NCBI GenBank assembly: GCA_003522145.1
Contig: DPGD01000004.1
Location: forward strand, 1 to 31,233
Direction of reading: 5' to 3'
DNA length: 31,233 nt
Source of the DNA: Clostridiales bacterium
GTDB lineage: Bacteria > Bacillota > Clostridia > Oscillospirales > CAG-272
Below are positions 8,718-16,556 of this stretch, in pieces; position 1 is the first letter of the stretch; every line of letters starts with the position of its first letter. Both the position numbers and the translations under genes were made by a program. Under the pieces are notes generated by a model. That model saw nothing but the letters and a program-made list of their open reading frames with translations. It searched no databases and had not been told where the DNA came from.

Positions 8718-8771
8718 GGTGCGTTATTCGCCTACGCACCACAAGCGTTATTCTTTCCGGTTCTCCCGGGT

Positions 8772-9317
8772 TCAGATCTCCAATTTCTGCACGGAATCGG
8801 CATCCAGCTCCACGGGAGTTTCCCTTCCGAACATGGAAGCCAACACCATGATTTTCTTTTTGTCCTCGGAAATTTCCTTGACTACGCCCACAAAGCCGGA
8901 CAAAGCCCCGGAAATCACCCTTACACTGTCGCCTATGGCATAACCCAGTTCCACGACCCTGCTCTCAATGCCCATATTGGCCACTTCTTCGTCCAACAGC
9001 GGCACCGGTCTGCTTCCGGGTCCCACAAAGCCTGTCACCCCACTGATATTCCGTACAATGTGCCAGGTTTCATCGGTCATACACATCTTCACGAAAACAT
9101 AGCTGGGGTAGAGCTTGACTTCCACTTCTCTTTCCTTGCCGTTTTCCTTCTCCACCACCGTTTCCACAGGAATGGTGCACTCAAAAATCATGTGGCCCAT
9201 ATTCCGGTTCTCCACAATCTTTTCCAGGTTCGCCTTTACCTTGTTTTCGTATCCGGTGTAAGTATGCACTACATACCAACGAGGCCCCAAGTTCTCAAAA
9301 CTGCTGTTCTCTGCCAT
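8772..9317 (-). CDS. nusG: Transcription termination/antitermination factor NusG
   Basis: RNA polymerase-bound elongation factor that affects pausing and termination. The 181-aa protein has the N-terminal NGN domain (PRWYVVHTYTGYE at about 12-24, LYPSYVFVKM at about 69-78) and a C-terminal KOW domain (about 125-181, GDSVRVISGALSGFVG). The start is preceded by GGAG, which overlaps the end region of secE. It lies in the standard order secE-nusG-rplK-rplA. Nothing unusual is seen. Confidence 0.97.
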   Translation of the reverse strand: MAENSSFENLGPRWYVVHTYTGYENKVKANLEKIVENRNMGHMIFECTIPVETVVEKENGKEREVEVKLYPSYVFVKMCMTDETWHIVRNISGVTGFVGPGSRPVPLLDEEVANMGIESRVVELGYAIGDSVRVISGALSGFVGVVKEISEDKKKIMVLASMFGRETPVELDADSVQKLEI

Positions 9318-9329
9318 AACTTTCTCCGA

Positions 9330-9647
9330 TCAGACAACCACATCCGCAAAATGTTTGTACAAACTCACAAGCCAGTCCATTACAGCTGTACGGAACAGCG
9401 CATCAAAGCCGGCAAAAATTGCAGTGGCGACAATGATCACAACCACTGTGATTACCGTGTTCTGAACGGTGGAAGGAAGGGATGCCCAAACAATTTTCTT
9501 CCTTTCGCTCTTGCATTCCTTGAAGAATTTGCCTATCTTTTTGAAAAAGCCAGGACGCTTCTCCTTGGGCTTCGTATCCTTGGGAGCGGTCTTTTTGGAC
9601 TCTTCGGAAACGGAAGCCTCTCCGGTCTTCTTGCTTTCTTCTGCCAT
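9330..9647 (-). CDS. secE: Protein translocase subunit SecE
   Basis: Small membrane subunit of the SecYEG channel. The 105-aa product has a long, lysine- and glutamate-rich N-terminal tail (about 1-33), an amphipathic stretch FFKKIGKFFKECKSERKKIVW, the conserved WASLPS at about 54-59 and a single C-terminal span (about 63-83). The tail makes it longer than the roughly 60-70 aa of many Gram-positive SecE proteins. AAGGAGGG precedes ATG 9647 and overlaps the rpmG stop region. Position between rpmG and nusG confirms the call. Confidence 0.95.
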   Translation of the reverse strand: MAEESKKTGEASVSEESKKTAPKDTKPKEKRPGFFKKIGKFFKECKSERKKIVWASLPSTVQNTVITVVVIIVATAIFAGFDALFRTAVMDWLVSLYKHFADVVV

Positions 9648-9659
9648 AACCGTCCCTCC

Positions 9660-9809
9660 TTATTTGCTTTCCTTGTGAAGAGTGTGTTTCCGACAGAACC
9701 GGCAGTACTTATTCATCTCAAGTCTATCGGGGTCATTCTTCTTATTCTTTTTGGTCTCATAGTTCCTTTGCTTGCACTCGCTGCAAACCAGAGTAATCTT
9801 AACCCTCAT
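9660..9809 (-). CDS. rpmG: 50S ribosomal protein L33
   Basis: The 49-aa product begins MRVKITLVCSECKQRNYETK and ends KHTLHKESK. It has two CxxC pairs (CSEC and CRFC), so it is the zinc-binding form of L33. AGGAGG stands before the ATG. It is the first gene of the operon that continues with secE, nusG, rplK and rplA. The promoter is at 9920-9948. Confidence 0.96.
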   Translation of the reverse strand: MRVKITLVCSECKQRNYETKKNKKNDPDRLEMNKYCRFCRKHTLHKESK

Positions 9810-9897
9810 TTCGGCACCTCCTGTAAATTTGGAAAAATCCAGAGTTTTTTACCTCCCTCAAGGGCGCTTCCGACGCCAAAATGCGTACAGAAAAAAG

Positions 9898-9913
9898 ACC
9901 TCGCCACAGAGGT
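9898..9913 (-). promoter_or_regulatory. Hairpin at the 5' end of the rpmG transcript
   Basis: ACCTC/GAGGT with a six-base loop, followed by CTTTTTT on the minus strand, lies exactly where the transcript from the 9920-9948 promoter would begin (about 9913). It may stabilise the mRNA 5' end. It is too close to the start site to act as an ordinary attenuator. Confidence 0.4.
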
Positions 9914-9919
9914 GAGGCT

Positions 9920-9948
9920 ATTGTAGCATCTTTTTCGGCGCTTGTCAA
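9920..9948 (-). promoter_or_regulatory. Sigma-A promoter of the rpmG-secE-nusG-rplK-rplA operon
   Basis: On the minus strand TTGACA (9948-9943), a 17-base spacer and TACAAT (9925-9920). This is a near-consensus strong promoter. The 401-base gap 9810-10210 also holds the divergent regulator promoter at 10034-10061; I see no gene in it. Confidence 0.9.
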
Positions 9949-10033
9949 GTGTTTTTTTGAAGGTTTTTCCTGATTTTAGACTTTTTTACGGCTTTCCGCC
10001 CCGGTTAAACAAGGTTTTTTAAGAAATTTTCTC

Positions 10034-10061
10034 TTGACAGTCCCCCTCTATAGCCTATAAT
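10034..10061 (+). promoter_or_regulatory. Sigma-A promoter of the AraC-type regulator
   Basis: TTGACA (10034-10039) and TATAAT (10056-10061) with a 16-base spacer. Both hexamers are consensus. The leader of about 140 bases before the regulator start shows no clear structured element. Confidence 0.75.
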
Positions 10062-10210
10062 GCAACTGTCGACCGGGTCTTTCCCTTCCCGAAGCCTCTC
10101 TGTGTCCGGTATATTTTCTCCCCTCTTCATTATAAAGACGGCAAAAAAAGCCGAGAAATTCTTTTCTTCATCGGGTAAAATGAAGGAGCGTCAAAAAGGA
10201 GTTAAAAGGC

Positions 10211-11101
10211 ATGACAGAACAGATTCTGGCGGTACAGCGTATGCAGGACTATATCGAAGAGCATCTGGAGGAAAAGATCGGAATTGAGGAATTGGCACGG
10301 GTCTCCCTGTTCTCCCCCTGGCATTCCTACCGTCTTTTCCGGTCTTACATCGGGCTGACACCCTCCGAATATATCCGGCGTCTGCGGCTTGCAAAAGCGG
10401 CTCTGCGTCTCAAAAAGGAGCATCTCCGCATTACCGATGCGGCTCTGGACTTCGGCTTCGGCAGTGTGGACGGATTCACAAGAGCCTTTCACCGGGAATT
10501 CAAGATGTGTCCCGGCACCTACGCCGCTTCCCCTGTTCCCATCGCCCTCTTTGTTCCTTATGGTGCAAAATTCAGAGCTTTGAAAAAGGAGCCGATACCT
10601 ATGGAAGGACACAATACGGTTTTTATTCAGAAGATCCGCAAACCTCTGCGAAAAGTTCTTGTGAAATACGGAATTCAGGCTACGGACTATTTTTCCTACT
10701 GCGCCGAGGTGGGTTGCACTGTGTGGGGCATACTGCTGAGCATGGATTCTCTTTGCGGCGAGCCGGTATGCCTGTGGCTGCCGGAAAAATACCGGAAGCA
10801 GGGAAGCTCAGCCTATGTGCAGGGCGTGGAAACCGCCCTGGATTACAGCGGAAGGGTGCCTGACGGTTTTGAGATTCTGACGCTTCCCGAAGCAGAGTAC
10901 CTGATGTTTCAGGGCGAGCCCTTTGAGGAAGAAAACTATTGTCAGGCAATCTCGACTGTCGAACAGGCCATGGACAGATACGATCCGTCTGTTCTGGGAT
11001 ATTGTTGGGATGAAGAGAATCCCCGAATCAAGCTGGAGCCAAAGGGACAACGGGGATATATCGAGTTCCGGGCCGTCAAGCCCACAGGAAAGCAAGGTTA
11101 A
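10211..11101 (+). CDS. AraC-family regulator with GyrI-like effector domain
   Basis: Transcription factor of 296 aa. Residues about 5-105 form the AraC DNA-binding domain with two helix-turn-helix units (first around IGIEELARVSLFSPWHSYRL, second around ITDAALDFGFGSVDGFTRAF). Residues about 130-292 resemble the GyrI-like/effector-binding domain found in Rob- and BmrR-type drug sensors. Order and size fit the Rob-like architecture. AAAGGAG precedes ATG 10211. It is expressed from its own strong promoter, divergent from the ribosomal protein operon. The next plus-strand gene is a DUF3795 protein, a possible target or partner (inference). The effector is not known. Confidence 0.88.
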   Translation: MTEQILAVQRMQDYIEEHLEEKIGIEELARVSLFSPWHSYRLFRSYIGLTPSEYIRRLRLAKAALRLKKEHLRITDAALDFGFGSVDGFTRAFHREFKMCPGTYAASPVPIALFVPYGAKFRALKKEPIPMEGHNTVFIQKIRKPLRKVLVKYGIQATDYFSYCAEVGCTVWGILLSMDSLCGEPVCLWLPEKYRKQGSSAYVQGVETALDYSGRVPDGFEILTLPEAEYLMFQGEPFEEENYCQAISTVEQAMDRYDPSVLGYCWDEENPRIKLEPKGQRGYIEFRAVKPTGKQG

Positions 11102-11275
11102 GACGCAAACCAAAGACAGAAGCACAGGCACAAGGCTGCCTCTGAATCTTCAAAGTGTGTCTGGATGCAGCTTTGCCGAAGAGCAAAGAAGAACCAAGAA
11201 TCCCATTTGCGGCAATACTGCGTACCGGATGTTGGGAAAATTTTCAGAGGCATCCATAAGAAAGGAGTGTTCAGA

Positions 11276-11731
11276 ATGAGTTCTATATGCGGAGCAAACT
11301 GCAACGAATGCACCATGAAAGAAAATTGCAAAGGCTGCGCCGCCACCTGCGGCAGTCCCTTCGGCGGCAGGTGCATTGCCGCCGAATACATCCGGGTCGG
11401 AGGCAGGGGGGCCTACGGTCTTTTCAAGAAAAATCTGCTTGCCGAGGTGAACGAGCTGTTGAGGTCGATCGGCATTCCCGAAGCCACGGCGCTTTACGAG
11501 CTTTCCGGAGAATTTGTGAATCTGGCCTATCCTCTGCCCAACGGGCCGGTCCGGTTTTTAGAGGATAAAAACATTTATTTGGGCACCCAGATCGAATTCG
11601 CCGACATCGGTATCTGCTACGGCGTGGTGGCGGACATGGGCTTTATCCTCGTTTGCAGCTACAGTGTAAATGGCAACGATCCGGAGCTTCTTCTTTACAA
11701 AAAAAGATGGGAAGAGCATCTCTCCTCTTAG
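11276..11731 (+). CDS. DUF3795 domain protein
   Basis: A 151-aa protein with an N-terminal cysteine-rich block, CGANCNECTMKENCKGC (about 5-21) followed by two more cysteines, typical of the DUF3795 family. These cysteines may bind a metal, but the function is not known. The remainder is a soluble domain without membrane segments. ATG 11276 has AAAGGAG at good spacing; in-frame codons further upstream lack one. The 174 bases after the AraC-type gene show no promoter or terminator that I can identify, so cotranscription is possible. Confidence 0.82.
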   Translation: MSSICGANCNECTMKENCKGCAATCGSPFGGRCIAAEYIRVGGRGAYGLFKKNLLAEVNELLRSIGIPEATALYELSGEFVNLAYPLPNGPVRFLEDKNIYLGTQIEFADIGICYGVVADMGFILVCSYSVNGNDPELLLYKKRWEEHLSS

Positions 11732-11777
11732 AAAAAAATCTTCCGCCGTCTTCACTGAAGAAAGCGCTTTCAAAAAA

Positions 11778-11925
11778 GGGGCTGTTAAAAAGCTCAATGT
11801 TTTTTACAGTCCCTCAAAAATGCCGATGGAGATTCCGGCATTTTGAGGCGATCTCGGTGGGTTTGACCCTTGATTGGCGGTCATCGGAGGTGTAAAAGAA
11901 CTCGGTCAGAGTTTTTTTACACCTC
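11778..11925. repeat. Composite three-hairpin intergenic element, copy B
   Basis: Three hairpins in order: GGGGCTGTTAAAAA..TTTTTTACAGTCCC (11778-11813), CTCAAAAATGCCG..CGGCATTTTGAG (11813-11847), and GAGGTGTAAAAGAACTC..GAGTTTTTTTACACCTC (11887-11925) followed by a T-rich tail. The outer ends form related terminal inverted repeats. A longer version of the same element lies at 18328-18531. It also serves as terminator for the DUF3795 gene. It fills most of the 409-base gap 11732-12140; the rest is leader sequence of the next operon. Confidence 0.75.
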
Positions 11926-12019
11926 TTTTCCTTTTTCCGGGTTTCAGCGGATGGAAACGAAGAGGCGGGGTGCCGTTTAAATTTTTTCACCGACTGCCGC
12001 TTTTCTTCAGAAGATTCTC

Positions 12020-12048
12020 TTGCACTTTAAGAGAAAATATGGTATACT
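12020..12048 (+). promoter_or_regulatory. Sigma-A promoter of the FAD oxidoreductase/DUF1667 operon
   Basis: TTGCAC (12020-12025), 17-base spacer, TATACT (12043-12048). The leader contains an imperfect hairpin between AGAGGAATTTTCCG and CGGAATCCTCT (about 12068-12103). Confidence 0.75.
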
Positions 12049-12140
12049 ATCTATATGTATCGTCTTTGAGAGGAATTTTCCGCAAGATTTTCGGAATCCT
12101 CTGTCGAAGTCAATAAAGCCGACCGAAGGAGAATACCGCT

Positions 12141-13559
12141 TTGTTCGATGTTTTGATTATCGGCTGCGGCGTGGTAGGTGCTGCCACAGCCTACGCCTTA
12201 TCCAAATACCAGGTGAAGATTGCTCTCATAGAAAAAGAAAACGATGTGGCATTAGGCGCCAGCCGCGCCAACAGCGCCATTATTCACGCCGGATTTGACC
12301 CGGAAGAGGGTACCCTGATGGCCAAGCTGAATGTAAAGGGATGCCGGATGGCAAAGGATCTGTGCAGAAAGCTGTCGGTTCCCTACCGGGAAAACGGCTC
12401 CCTTGTGCTTTCCTTTTCGCCGGAGGAAGACCGGACGATTGAGAAGCTCTGCCAAAGAGGGTTAAAAAACGGTGTGCCCGATCTGCGGATCGTGGAAAAA
12501 GAAGAACTGCACCAGATGGAGCCTGCCCTCTCGGAGGGTGCTTGTCGGGCCCTGTATGCGCCCCACTCCGGCATTGTTTCCCCCTGGGACTACACCCTGG
12601 CTATGGCGGAGGTGGCGGTGAAAAACGGAACCGAGCTTCACCTTTCCACCAAGGTCATCGGCCTTGAAAAGCTTTCGGACAGCTGGATGGTGCACACCGA
12701 CCGGGGAGATTTTGAAAGCCGTTATGTCCTCAATTGCGCCGGCGTGCATTCGGCTGAAATGCACAATCTGGCGGCCGAGCCGGATTTCCGGATCATTCCC
12801 TGCCGGGGGCAATACTATGTTTTGGACAAATGCGAAGGAGCCCTCTGCACACGCACTCTCTTTCAGTGCCCTTCGGCCCTTGGCAAGGGCGTTCTTGTAT
12901 CCCCCACTGCCGATGGGAACCTGATCGTGGGGCCGGATGCGGTGAACATTGAGGACAGCGAAGACACCTCCACCACCGCCGAGCAGTTGGCCTTCATACG
13001 CCGTGCGGCCGAAAAAACCACCGACAAAATCAACTATCGGAATTCCATCCGAAATTTTGCCGGCGTCCGCGCCAACAGCGACCGGAAGGATTTCATCATT
13101 TCCTTTGCGGAAAAAGGCTTTTTGGACATTGCCGGCATCAAGTCCCCCGGACTGACCGCCGCACCGGCCATTGGAGAGTATGCCGCAGAGCTTTTGGAAA
13201 AAGACGGGCTGAATCTCACGCCCAAGGAGCACTATGACGACCGTCGGAAGGTGGTCCGTTTCAAAGAGCTTCCTCCCGAAGAAAAGAACAGGCTCATCCG
13301 GGAAAATCCCCTGTATGGCAGAATCATCTGTCGGTGCGAAACCGTGACGGAAGGGGAGATCGTAGACGCCATCCACAGCGTGATTCCGGCCACAACCGTG
13401 GACGGAGTCAAGCGCCGGTGTTCCGCCGGAATGGGCAGATGCCAGGGCGGCTTCTGCGGCCCCCGGGTGGTGGATATTCTGGCAAGGGAGCTGGGCGTGG
13501 AACAGACGCAGATCCTGAAGGACAAAGACGGAAGCTATATGCTGGATTCCAAGCTTTGA
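12141..13559 (+). CDS. FAD-dependent glycerol-3-phosphate dehydrogenase-like oxidoreductase
   Basis: A 472-aa flavoprotein of the DAO superfamily, close to GlpA and LhgO-type enzymes. The N-terminal dinucleotide-binding motif is DVLIIGCGVVGAATA (about 3-17). The FAD-dependent core runs to about residue 370. A C-terminal BFD-like [2Fe-2S] domain (about 395-450) has CRCETV and CSAGMGRCQGGFCGPR. Translation must start at TTG 12141, because AAGGAG lies nine bases before it and the dinucleotide-binding motif begins at once. Two further genes follow: a pyridine nucleotide-disulfide type oxidoreductase and a DUF1667 protein. In many anaerobic Firmicutes this trio accompanies glycerol kinase and is annotated as glycerol-3-phosphate oxidation. 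Here no glycerol kinase is adjacent, so another 2-hydroxyacid or glycerol phosphate substrate remains possible. Confidence 0.87.
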   Translation: MFDVLIIGCGVVGAATAYALSKYQVKIALIEKENDVALGASRANSAIIHAGFDPEEGTLMAKLNVKGCRMAKDLCRKLSVPYRENGSLVLSFSPEEDRTIEKLCQRGLKNGVPDLRIVEKEELHQMEPALSEGACRALYAPHSGIVSPWDYTLAMAEVAVKNGTELHLSTKVIGLEKLSDSWMVHTDRGDFESRYVLNCAGVHSAEMHNLAAEPDFRIIPCRGQYYVLDKCEGALCTRTLFQCPSALGKGVLVSPTADGNLIVGPDAVNIEDSEDTSTTAEQLAFIRRAAEKTTDKINYRNSIRNFAGVRANSDRKDFIISFAEKGFLDIAGIKSPGLTAAPAIGEYAAELLEKDGLNLTPKEHYDDRRKVVRFKELPPEEKNRLIRENPLYGRIICRCETVTEGEIVDAIHSVIPATTVDGVKRRCSAGMGRCQGGFCGPRVVDILARELGVEQTQILKDKDGSYMLDSKL

Positions 13560-13568
13560 GAGGTACAC

Positions 13569-14810
13569 ATGAGAGATTTGATTATCATCGGAGCAGGTCC
13601 TGCCGGACTTGCCGCTGCCTGCAACGCCTACGAAAATGGGGTAAGGGACATCCTGCTCATCGAACGGGATCGGGCCTTGGGCGGTATTCTGAATCAGTGC
13701 ATTCACAACGGCTTCGGGCTTCAGCGCTTCGGAGAGGAACTGACCGGCCCGGAATATGCCGGAAGGTATATAGAAATGCTGAAAAGCACCTCGGTGGAGG
13801 TTTGCTCCGACACCATGGTGCTGGAATTGAAAAAGGATCGGACGGTTTGCGCCGTCAACGGAGAAAAGGGCTATTTTGAAGTCCGGGGCAAAGCGGTCAT
13901 TCTGGCCATGGGCTGCAGAGAGCGTACAAGAGGTGCCATTTCCATTCCGGGCAAACGCCCTGCCGGCGTGTTTACGGCAGGAGCCGCTCAGCGGTTTCTC
14001 AATATCGAGGGTTTCCTTTGCGGCAAGCGGGTGGTCATTCTGGGTTCGGGAGACATCGGGCTCATCAGCGCCCGGCGCATGACCCTGGAGGGAGCCAAAG
14101 TCCTTGCCTGTGTGGAGCTCATGCCCTATTCCAGCGGACTGCAGCGCAATATTGTTCAGTGTCTGGAGGATTTTGACATTCCCCTGTACCTTTCCCACAC
14201 CGTGACGAAAATTCACGGCGACCGGAGAGTGACCGGAGTGACCATACAAAAAGTGGACGAGCAGAAGAATCCCATTCCCGGAACCGAAATGGACTTTGAA
14301 TGCGATACCCTGCTTCTGTCCGTCGGACTGATTCCCGAAAATGAATTGACCAAAGGCGCCGGTATCCGGATCGATCCCCGCACAAACGGTCCGGAGGTTT
14401 ACGACAATCTGGAAACCTCCGCGGAAGGCATTTTTGCCTGCGGCAATGTGGTACATGTACACGATCTGGTGGACTATGTTTCAGAGGAATCGGCAAGGGC
14501 GGGTGCCGGGGCCGCCCGGAGGATCGCAGGAAACCCGCCCGAAGCCTCCGGCATTTCCGTGGAAGCCGGCAATGCAGTGTCCTATGTGGTTCCCCAGCAT
14601 ATACGAAACAGTGAGGATGAAAAAACCGTCCCCCTCTTTTTCAGGGTCCGCAGGATGCTGAAAAAGGTCCGCATTGAAATTTCCGACGGAAAGAACCTGC
14701 TTGCTTCCTACCCGAGAGAATATATGGCTCCGGGTGAAATGGAAAAATTGTTTCTGCCGAGAAAGCTTCTGCAAGACTGCACGAGAATTGTGGTCTCCAT
14801 CCGGGAATAA
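13569..14810 (+). CDS. FAD/NAD(P)-dependent oxidoreductase of the glycerol-3-phosphate trio
   Basis: A 413-aa pyridine nucleotide-disulfide oxidoreductase-like protein. The FAD motif LIIIGAGPAGLAAA is at about 4-17 and a second dinucleotide motif, VVILGSGDIGLISARRM, at about 154-170. The block GGILNQCIHNGFGL (about 38-51) is typical of the family that accompanies DUF1667 proteins. GAGAGG precedes the start, nine bases after the upstream stop. It probably passes electrons between the flavoprotein encoded upstream and NAD(P) or another carrier (inference). It lacks the redox CxxC of thioredoxin reductases. Confidence 0.87.
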   Translation: MRDLIIIGAGPAGLAAACNAYENGVRDILLIERDRALGGILNQCIHNGFGLQRFGEELTGPEYAGRYIEMLKSTSVEVCSDTMVLELKKDRTVCAVNGEKGYFEVRGKAVILAMGCRERTRGAISIPGKRPAGVFTAGAAQRFLNIEGFLCGKRVVILGSGDIGLISARRMTLEGAKVLACVELMPYSSGLQRNIVQCLEDFDIPLYLSHTVTKIHGDRRVTGVTIQKVDEQKNPIPGTEMDFECDTLLLSVGLIPENELTKGAGIRIDPRTNGPEVYDNLETSAEGIFACGNVVHVHDLVDYVSEESARAGAGAARRIAGNPPEASGISVEAGNAVSYVVPQHIRNSEDEKTVPLFFRVRRMLKKVRIEISDGKNLLASYPREYMAPGEMEKLFLPRKLLQDCTRIVVSIRE

Positions 14811-14870
14811 TCTTTTCGGAAGCGGGGCATTTTTACCGACTCCTCTTAAAAAAGCAGGAGGAATTGACAC

Positions 14871-15212
14871 ATGAAAAAGCTGATTTGCATTATTTGTCCA
14901 AGAGGCTGTCCTCTGGAAATTGACGAAAGCACCCTGGAGGTTCGGGGAAACTCCTGCCCGCGGGGAAAGATATACGCCGAAAGCGAGCTGACCCAGCCCG
15001 TGCGGACGGTAACCACCACCGTCGCTATTGAAGGCGCCGCAATCCCCCGCTGTCCGGTGCGCACGACCCTCCCGGTTCAAAAAGCGCTGGTGGGCAGGAT
15101 CGTCCGGACGATGAAGGGGGTGACCCTCCGAGCGCCTGTGCATATCGGGCAGATTGTAGCCCGGAATGTTCTGGATTCCGGAGCGGATATAACGGTGTGC
15201 CGGGACCTCTGA
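14871..15212 (+). CDS. DUF1667 domain protein
   Basis: A 113-aa protein, full length for DUF1667. The N-terminal cysteine motifs CIICPRGCPLEI (about 6-17) and NSCPRG (about 27-32) suggest a metal or iron-sulfur site. AGGAGG precedes ATG 14871. It is the third member of the oxidoreductase trio and likely an electron-transfer or assembly partner for the two flavoproteins. That role is inferred from constant gene association, not from a shown reaction. Confidence 0.88.
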   Translation: MKKLICIICPRGCPLEIDESTLEVRGNSCPRGKIYAESELTQPVRTVTTTVAIEGAAIPRCPVRTTLPVQKALVGRIVRTMKGVTLRAPVHIGQIVARNVLDSGADITVCRDL

Positions 15213-15304
15213 TCTTCAAGGACTTCGGCACTCCCGCAGGAATTCCCGAAAAATCCCGTACTTCCTGTAAGAAATCGGGCTTCACGGCAAACGAGAAAGA
15301 AAGG

Positions 15305-15332
15305 GGCTGTTCCCCGGTACCGGGAACACGCC
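15305..15332 (+). promoter_or_regulatory. Hairpin in the alr leader
   Basis: TGTTCCC (15308-15314) pairs with GGGAACA (15322-15328) around CGGTACC. GGC and GCC extend the stem with one bulged base. The purine-rich stretch AAAGGGG ends at 15306, and no ribosome binding site lies between the hairpin and ATG 15349. The hairpin lacks a T tail, so it is not a terminator. Confidence 0.45.
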
Positions 15333-15348
15333 GTCAGAACCTTATTAT

Positions 15349-16530
15349 ATGGATATGGAAACAACAAAATTCAGAACCTGGGCAGAAGTGGATTTAGATG
15401 CCCTGTTAGCCAACCACCGGGCCGTGAAGGCACACTTGGGCAAGGACACCCAGCTTTGCGCCGTGGTGAAGGCCGACGCTTACGGACACGGTGCCGTGCG
15501 GGTAGCCCATCTGCTGGAAAAGGAGACCGACTACTTCGCCGTGGCTATGGCAGAAGAGGCCTTTGAACTGCGCCGGGCAGGGATAAAAGCACCCATTCTC
15601 ATTCTGGGATTGGTGCCCGAAGAGCAGTTTGTACCGCTTATAAAAGAAAACATCACCCTGACTCTTGCCACCTACGAGGAAGGAAAGACCCTTTGCAGGG
15701 CGGCAGAAAAAGTCGGGAAACCGGCAAAAGTGCATCTGGCTCTGGACACCGGCATGGGGCGCATCGGATTTCTTCCGGGAGAAGGGTCGAAAAAGGAAAT
15801 CCAAGAGCTTTCCTCTTGCAAGGAACTGGAGATAGAAGGTATTTTTTCCCACTTTGCGGGAGCGGATGAGGAAGACCTGTCCTTTGCAAAGGAACAGAAC
15901 AAACGCTTTGACGCTTTTGTAAAGGAGTTGGAGCGCCTTGGGATCCACCCGCCGATCCTGCATCTCTTCAATTCTGCGGCGATCTGCAATTTTAAAGGAC
16001 ACTATGGCATGGCAAGAGAGGGATTGATCCTTTACGGTCTTGCCCCCTCCGAAGCGGTGCGGCCCAATCTTCTGCCGGTAAAACCGGTAATGACCCTGAA
16101 ATCCCGCATCGTCCAGATCAAAAGGGTTCCGGCGGGCACGCCGATTTCCTACGGTTCCACCTTCGTTACCCCCACCGAAATGAGAATCGCCACCGTGGCC
16201 GTGGGCTACGGAGACGGCGTCCCCAGACTTCTTTCCAACCGGGGAGAAATGCTGGTGCGGGGAAAACGGGCAGGAATTCTCGGAAGAGTCTGCATGGACC
16301 AGCTGCTTCTGGATGTTAGCGATCCTTTTTTTGACACTCTGGAAACCGGAGAAGAGGCGGTTCTTTTCGGCTTTGACCACGGAAATTACTTAGACAGCGG
16401 TGAACAGATGGAAAAATGCGGCAGTATCAGCTATGAATTGCTGTGCAATGTGAACCGACGGGTGCCGAGAGTCTACATTCAGAACGGACAAATCGAAAGC
16501 ATTGCCAACATTCTGCCGGAAGAAGTATGA
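15349..16530 (+). CDS. alr: Alanine racemase
   Basis: PLP-dependent enzyme that interconverts L- and D-alanine for peptidoglycan. The 393-aa protein is full length. The PLP lysine is in VVKADAYGHG (Lys 41) and the catalytic tyrosine in PISYGSTF (about 263-270). VGYGDGVPR and GRVCMDQ follow as expected. ATG 15355 two codons later is an equal start candidate, and neither has a good nearby ribosome binding site. The stop overlaps an ATG of the next gene (ATGA at 16527), so alr and argS form one transcription unit. Confidence 0.95.
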   Translation: MDMETTKFRTWAEVDLDALLANHRAVKAHLGKDTQLCAVVKADAYGHGAVRVAHLLEKETDYFAVAMAEEAFELRRAGIKAPILILGLVPEEQFVPLIKENITLTLATYEEGKTLCRAAEKVGKPAKVHLALDTGMGRIGFLPGEGSKKEIQELSSCKELEIEGIFSHFAGADEEDLSFAKEQNKRFDAFVKELERLGIHPPILHLFNSAAICNFKGHYGMAREGLILYGLAPSEAVRPNLLPVKPVMTLKSRIVQIKRVPAGTPISYGSTFVTPTEMRIATVAVGYGDGVPRLLSNRGEMLVRGKRAGILGRVCMDQLLLDVSDPFFDTLETGEEAVLFGFDHGNYLDSGEQMEKCGSISYELLCNVNRRVPRVYIQNGQIESIANILPEEV

Positions 16531-16556
16531 ATACAAAAGATAAGGAAAAAAACGAC

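Noticed and set aside
7698..9926. Very long plus-strand open frame opposite rplA, rplK, nusG and secE
   Set aside because: It is the antisense of clearly identified ribosomal and secretion genes, has no ribosome binding site, and shows no protein family.
12462..14462. Long minus-strand open frame opposite the two oxidoreductases
   Set aside because: It is a consequence of GC-rich codon use in the sense genes; no start signal or family resemblance.
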